A DNA stretch of 64,000 bases from positions 28,830,001-28,894,000 of the forward strand of contig JBANAY010000003.1 of NCBI GenBank assembly GCA_037952775.1. Direction: 5' to 3'. The translations under genes and the position numbers were made by a program. This DNA is from Clonostachys chloroleuca. Taxonomy: Eukaryota > Ascomycota > Sordariomycetes > Hypocreales > Bionectriaceae. Under the pieces are notes generated by a model. That model saw only the letters and a list, made by a program, of their open reading frames with translations, was not told the origin of the DNA and searched no databases. Of this stretch, positions 61,103 through 64,000 are shown piece by piece; position 1 is the first letter of the stretch; every line of letters starts with the position of its first letter.

Positions 61103-61966
61103 TGTTGAAATTACAGTGGCCTACAAGGTGTATTAGGCCTTGAGACCGCTATAACTAGCAGCAGTAGAAATTTTAGCTTCTAACTTATAGCGAACACTCC
61201 TCTATAACTTAGTCAAACTTCACACTAGAAAGTCGGTTTATAGTGCATTTTATAGCGCAAAAGGATCTTATTTTGGTGAGAGGAACTGGAAAAATATACT
61301 AATTTCTCTCATAGGTCTACCGACTAAAAACTACTCTAAAACCCGCTACAGCAGCTTCCCGGGCTACTTTTGATTTTCCGCAAAATTCATTACTATAGGA
61401 AATCTAAAAAATCGACTCACAACTACCAAACCATAAGATAGATATATATAACCTTTTTAAGACCCACTTTTATCTGAAAGAGCTAGTTAAACTGATCAGT
61501 TAAGTATAGATATTAGATATCTTATCTTTAAAGCTGAAAGAGATATCTAAGATCTAAGGTCTAGTCTAGGGTAGGTTGGTTATAGGGTAGCTTGGGTATA
61601 GGTTAGGCTACTAGAAGTTACTCAGATTTTTTCCTGAATTTTCTAGACCCTTATTTAGGCTAATATAGCCTAATAACCTATAAATAACGCTGCTGACGCT
61701 CCTAGCCCTAAAGAGGAACTGGAGCCTGCTAAGCCGTAGCGGTCATAGCGGCCTGTAGCCACTGACCCACAGTGGCTGCAACCGCTATTGGCTCGTGATC
61801 GTAGTCGCTATCGGATAGCGGTCTCAATCGCTATTGGCTAGCTGTTACAGGGGATAGCGATCGCTAACAGTTAGTGGTTGCGACCGCTAGAGGTTAGTGG
61901 TTGCAACCGCTAACTTATAGCGATACGGTCACTAACTTATAGTGGCTATAGTCTCTCAATTCAACA
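61103..61966. mobile_element. Probable solo LTR, 864 bp, with 5-bp target duplication
   Basis: Begins TGTTGAAATTACAG and ends CTCTCAATTCAACA (TGTTGAA/TTCAACA inverted termini), flanked by ATATC on both sides (61098-61102 and 61967-61971). Copy D shows the uninterrupted helicase sequence at this site. Base composition is balanced and stop-rich TA decay is absent, unlike both flanks, so the insertion post-dates RIP of fragment E. No coding region. Which retrotransposon it came from is not evident. Confidence 0.65.
61735..61945. repeat. Cluster of AGCGGT/ACCGCT motifs in the solo LTR
   Basis: At least ten copies of TAGCGGT-, TAGCGAT- or reverse CCGCTA-type words in both orientations, for example GTAGCGGTCATAGCGG, GATAGCGATCGCTAAC and GTGGTTGCAACCGCTAAC. 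They can fold into several small stems. Confidence 0.75.
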
Positions 61967-62841
61967 ATATCTATACTATAAACTATACTATCTTACTATA
62001 TAGTATATAGAATATACTCTCTGCTTCCTTATATATATTATCTATATCTATTACCTATAAGTACTAGATTATCTATACCTCCTGCTTATAGTATAACTAA
62101 TATAGTATAAGTATCTATATTATCTTAATTATAGCTAAGTAGATCTATATATAATTAAGTATAAACTTCTACTCTTTATTTTCCTAGATATCTATAATAA
62201 CTAAGCTGCTTATTAGTATATTTTAATATATATCCCTCTTTAGTATATAATTAAACTAACTAATTATTATAGTTAGATATAGATTCTATTTATTCTAGTT
62301 AAACTAATTACCCTACTATTTATACTTATTAAATATAGTTTTAATAAATTTATCCTAATAATTACTTTATACTATTATAAAGATAAATAGTAATTAAGCT
62401 TTCCTTTTAGAGTAGTTTAAACTACTTTAAATAATATAATCTTATCTATTTTAGTAATTATTATAGTTATCTATATCTAGTTAAGTATATACTCTATTAC
62501 TTTCTATACTAACTATAGTACTATCTCCTTATTCTGAATATTCTACTTTATACTATAGAGCTTAGTAATAGAGAGCCTCTATAGATATATTATCTAGCTA
62601 ATAAACTTAAGCTATCTATTAGATTTAAACTAGTTATTCTTAACTTAAATTATTATCTATATTTTATATATCTCCTTAGCTATCTCCTTCTTAAAGAGTT
62701 TCTATACTCTTTCTATAGCTAACTTAAACTATAAATAATTAATAGAACTAATAGTCTCTCTAGCTATACTAATTTAGAATTAATTATTTATAGCTCTTTA
62801 AGGAAAGAACTACTAATAATATATACTACTTATCTATAGCT

Positions 62842-63204
62842 ATAACAGTTAGATAACTTATACTAAACAGGGGTCTAGAGTAGATCAGGGTTAAACTAAT
62901 CAGAGTATTATTCTGAGTAATATAATCAGGTTATCTTAGACTGTATAATATAAATTACTATTAATATATAAGTATTATAGAGCTAGTAATAATAGATATA
63001 TAGATAATATTATTAATAACTATCTAAAGGGGTATTCTATTTAGTAAAGTAAATATATATATATACTAGGGAATTATTAATACTTAGTAATAATCTAGAT
63101 TAGAGAATTATAAGGATTATTATAAGATCTAAATAATCCAGATATAATTAGTAAGAAAAAGTAGGATCTATATATAATAGTATATATTAGTTAAATTTAT
63201 AATA
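62842..63204 (+). repeat. Fragment F: old copy of the RecQ-P2 intergenic segment
   Basis: Aligns with copy A about 220-583 in + orientation, head to head with fragment E. It covers the region after the helicase stop and before P2, and ends inside the presumed P2 start region. Confidence 0.75.
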
Positions 63205-64000
63205 TAATATCCCCTCTCTATTAGTTATATCCTTAAGACCAGATTCAGCAGCCTAGTTAGTAGATATACTAACTTCCTCTTATTATTTCTTTATACTTCT
63301 TAGAATAATATCTAACTGTATATAGAAACCTCTTTATAAGAAGACTATTCAGTATAATTCTTTAATTAATACTATCTTACTTAATCCCTTTATAATAAAG
63401 ATAGAATATAGTTATTATAAAGTATATAGCTATAAGTATTTTAGATCTAAAGGCTCTTTATTAAGATATTTTTATTATATTAAAAATAATTAAGCCTATT
63501 ATAATACTTAGGGTCTAACTCCTAGCTAGCTATATCAGATTGCTAATTAGTATAGAAAGCTTAAATCTGAGCTTAAGATAGTAGAGGAGTAATATTAGCT
63601 TATAGATATAAAGATTTAATATCTTTATTAATAAAAGAAATTATAGCTTAATAAAATAATATAAGTAGTATCCTATAGTATTAATAGTATTAAAGAGCTT
63701 AAATATATTAAGTAGAAGGAGGTAGAAGAGATAGCTTATAAGATAGCTTTTTCTTTAGAAGTTACTTCTTTATTTGAACTTATATTCTTAGAGATCGAGA
63801 TTAATTTAGTATTTCTTTAAGAGGGTATAGAGCTTTCTTCTTTCTCAGTTTATTAGAATAAGTATTTCTAGATCTAGTAATACTATTAGATAAGCTTCTA
63901 GTAGTTCTTTAGATACTTAGTAGGTTCCTAGATATTATTATTATTAGTATACCCTTTCTATTTAATAAAGTAGAATATTTATCTATTTCTAACTTCTTTC
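63205..64000 (+). pseudogene. Coiled-coil protein pseudogene, possibly gag-like
   Basis: With TAG/TAA as Gln, one + frame is coding-like to the window end. It has a Tyr-rich block at spacings suggesting lost Cys residues (KIEYSYYKVYSYKYF, then LLRYFYYIKNNQAYYN). A conserved-looking TQGLTPSQLYQIANQYRKLK follows, then a Glu/Gln/Lys coiled coil (EEQYQLIDIKIQYLYQQKK). Short Cys-cluster plus coiled-coil proteins of this kind are common in fungal transposon-rich regions; the assignment is from memory of the pattern only. It is not related to the 17.2-kb unit and continues beyond the window. Confidence 0.4.

Larger units (their letters stand above)
60626..62841 (-). pseudogene. Fragment E: old RecQ-like helicase remnant, interrupted
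   Basis: Two blocks (60626-61102 and 61967-62841) align with copy D 54803-55278 and 55279-56262 but are almost fully converted to TA-rich sequence. About 110 bp present in D is missing near 62390. The left side is broken by the copia-derived sequence and the middle by the solo LTR. This heavier decay marks it as an older copy. Confidence 0.75.

Noticed and set aside
1..64000. Starship-type captain (DUF3435 tyrosine recombinase)
   Set aside because: I looked for the R...HxxR...Y pattern in P2, P3 and P5 and saw no convincing match, so the unit cannot be called a Starship from sequence alone.

Overview
The window reads as repeat-packed heterochromatin of a filamentous ascomycete (Pezizomycotina). 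Nearly every coding frame is broken by TAA/TAG codons that sit where CAA/CAG stands in a sister copy, TpA is hugely enriched, and copies differ mainly by CpA/TpG to TpA changes. That is the footprint of repeat-induced point mutation (RIP). No tRNA, rRNA or intact host gene is visible, and I regard every protein feature as a pseudogene.

Layout: about 57 kb is built from four copies of one large unit. Copies A (1-8982, partial) and B (8983-26130, nearly complete) lie on the + strand. An assembly gap bounded by a perfect 34-bp inverted repeat follows (26131-26323). Copies C (26324-39817, lacking its 3' part) and D (39818-57008, complete, 17.19 kb) lie on the - strand. A abuts B, and D abuts C, head to tail with no spacer. 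D's 5' end cuts off a Ty1/copia remnant (57009-60625). Beyond it lie a much older copy fragment (E), split by a young-looking solo LTR (61103-61966), then another old fragment (F) and the remains of a coiled-coil protein gene.

In its own orientation a unit carries: a terminal region starting CAGTAATTCC; a RecQ-family helicase of the large fungal type with N-terminal C2H2-like repeats; an unrecognised protein (P2); a Gly/Ala-rich protein with a hydrophobic segment on the opposite strand (P3, convergent with P2); a spacer with a G tract; a SNF2-like ATPase; and a last unrecognised gene (P5) up to the 3' end. Two helicase-type ATPases plus accessory genes on one repeatedly amplified unit suggest a large mobile or subtelomeric-type selfish element. 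No transposase, recombinase or reverse transcriptase was recognised in it, so how it moves is unknown.

Each full unit also holds seven palindromic elements with TATCTCGATAAGGCC-type inverted termini, in three sizes (about 50-54, 175 and 371 bp). They sit at the same places in every copy and four lie inside the SNF2-like reading frame. Coordinates of degenerate genes are approximate (tens of bases).
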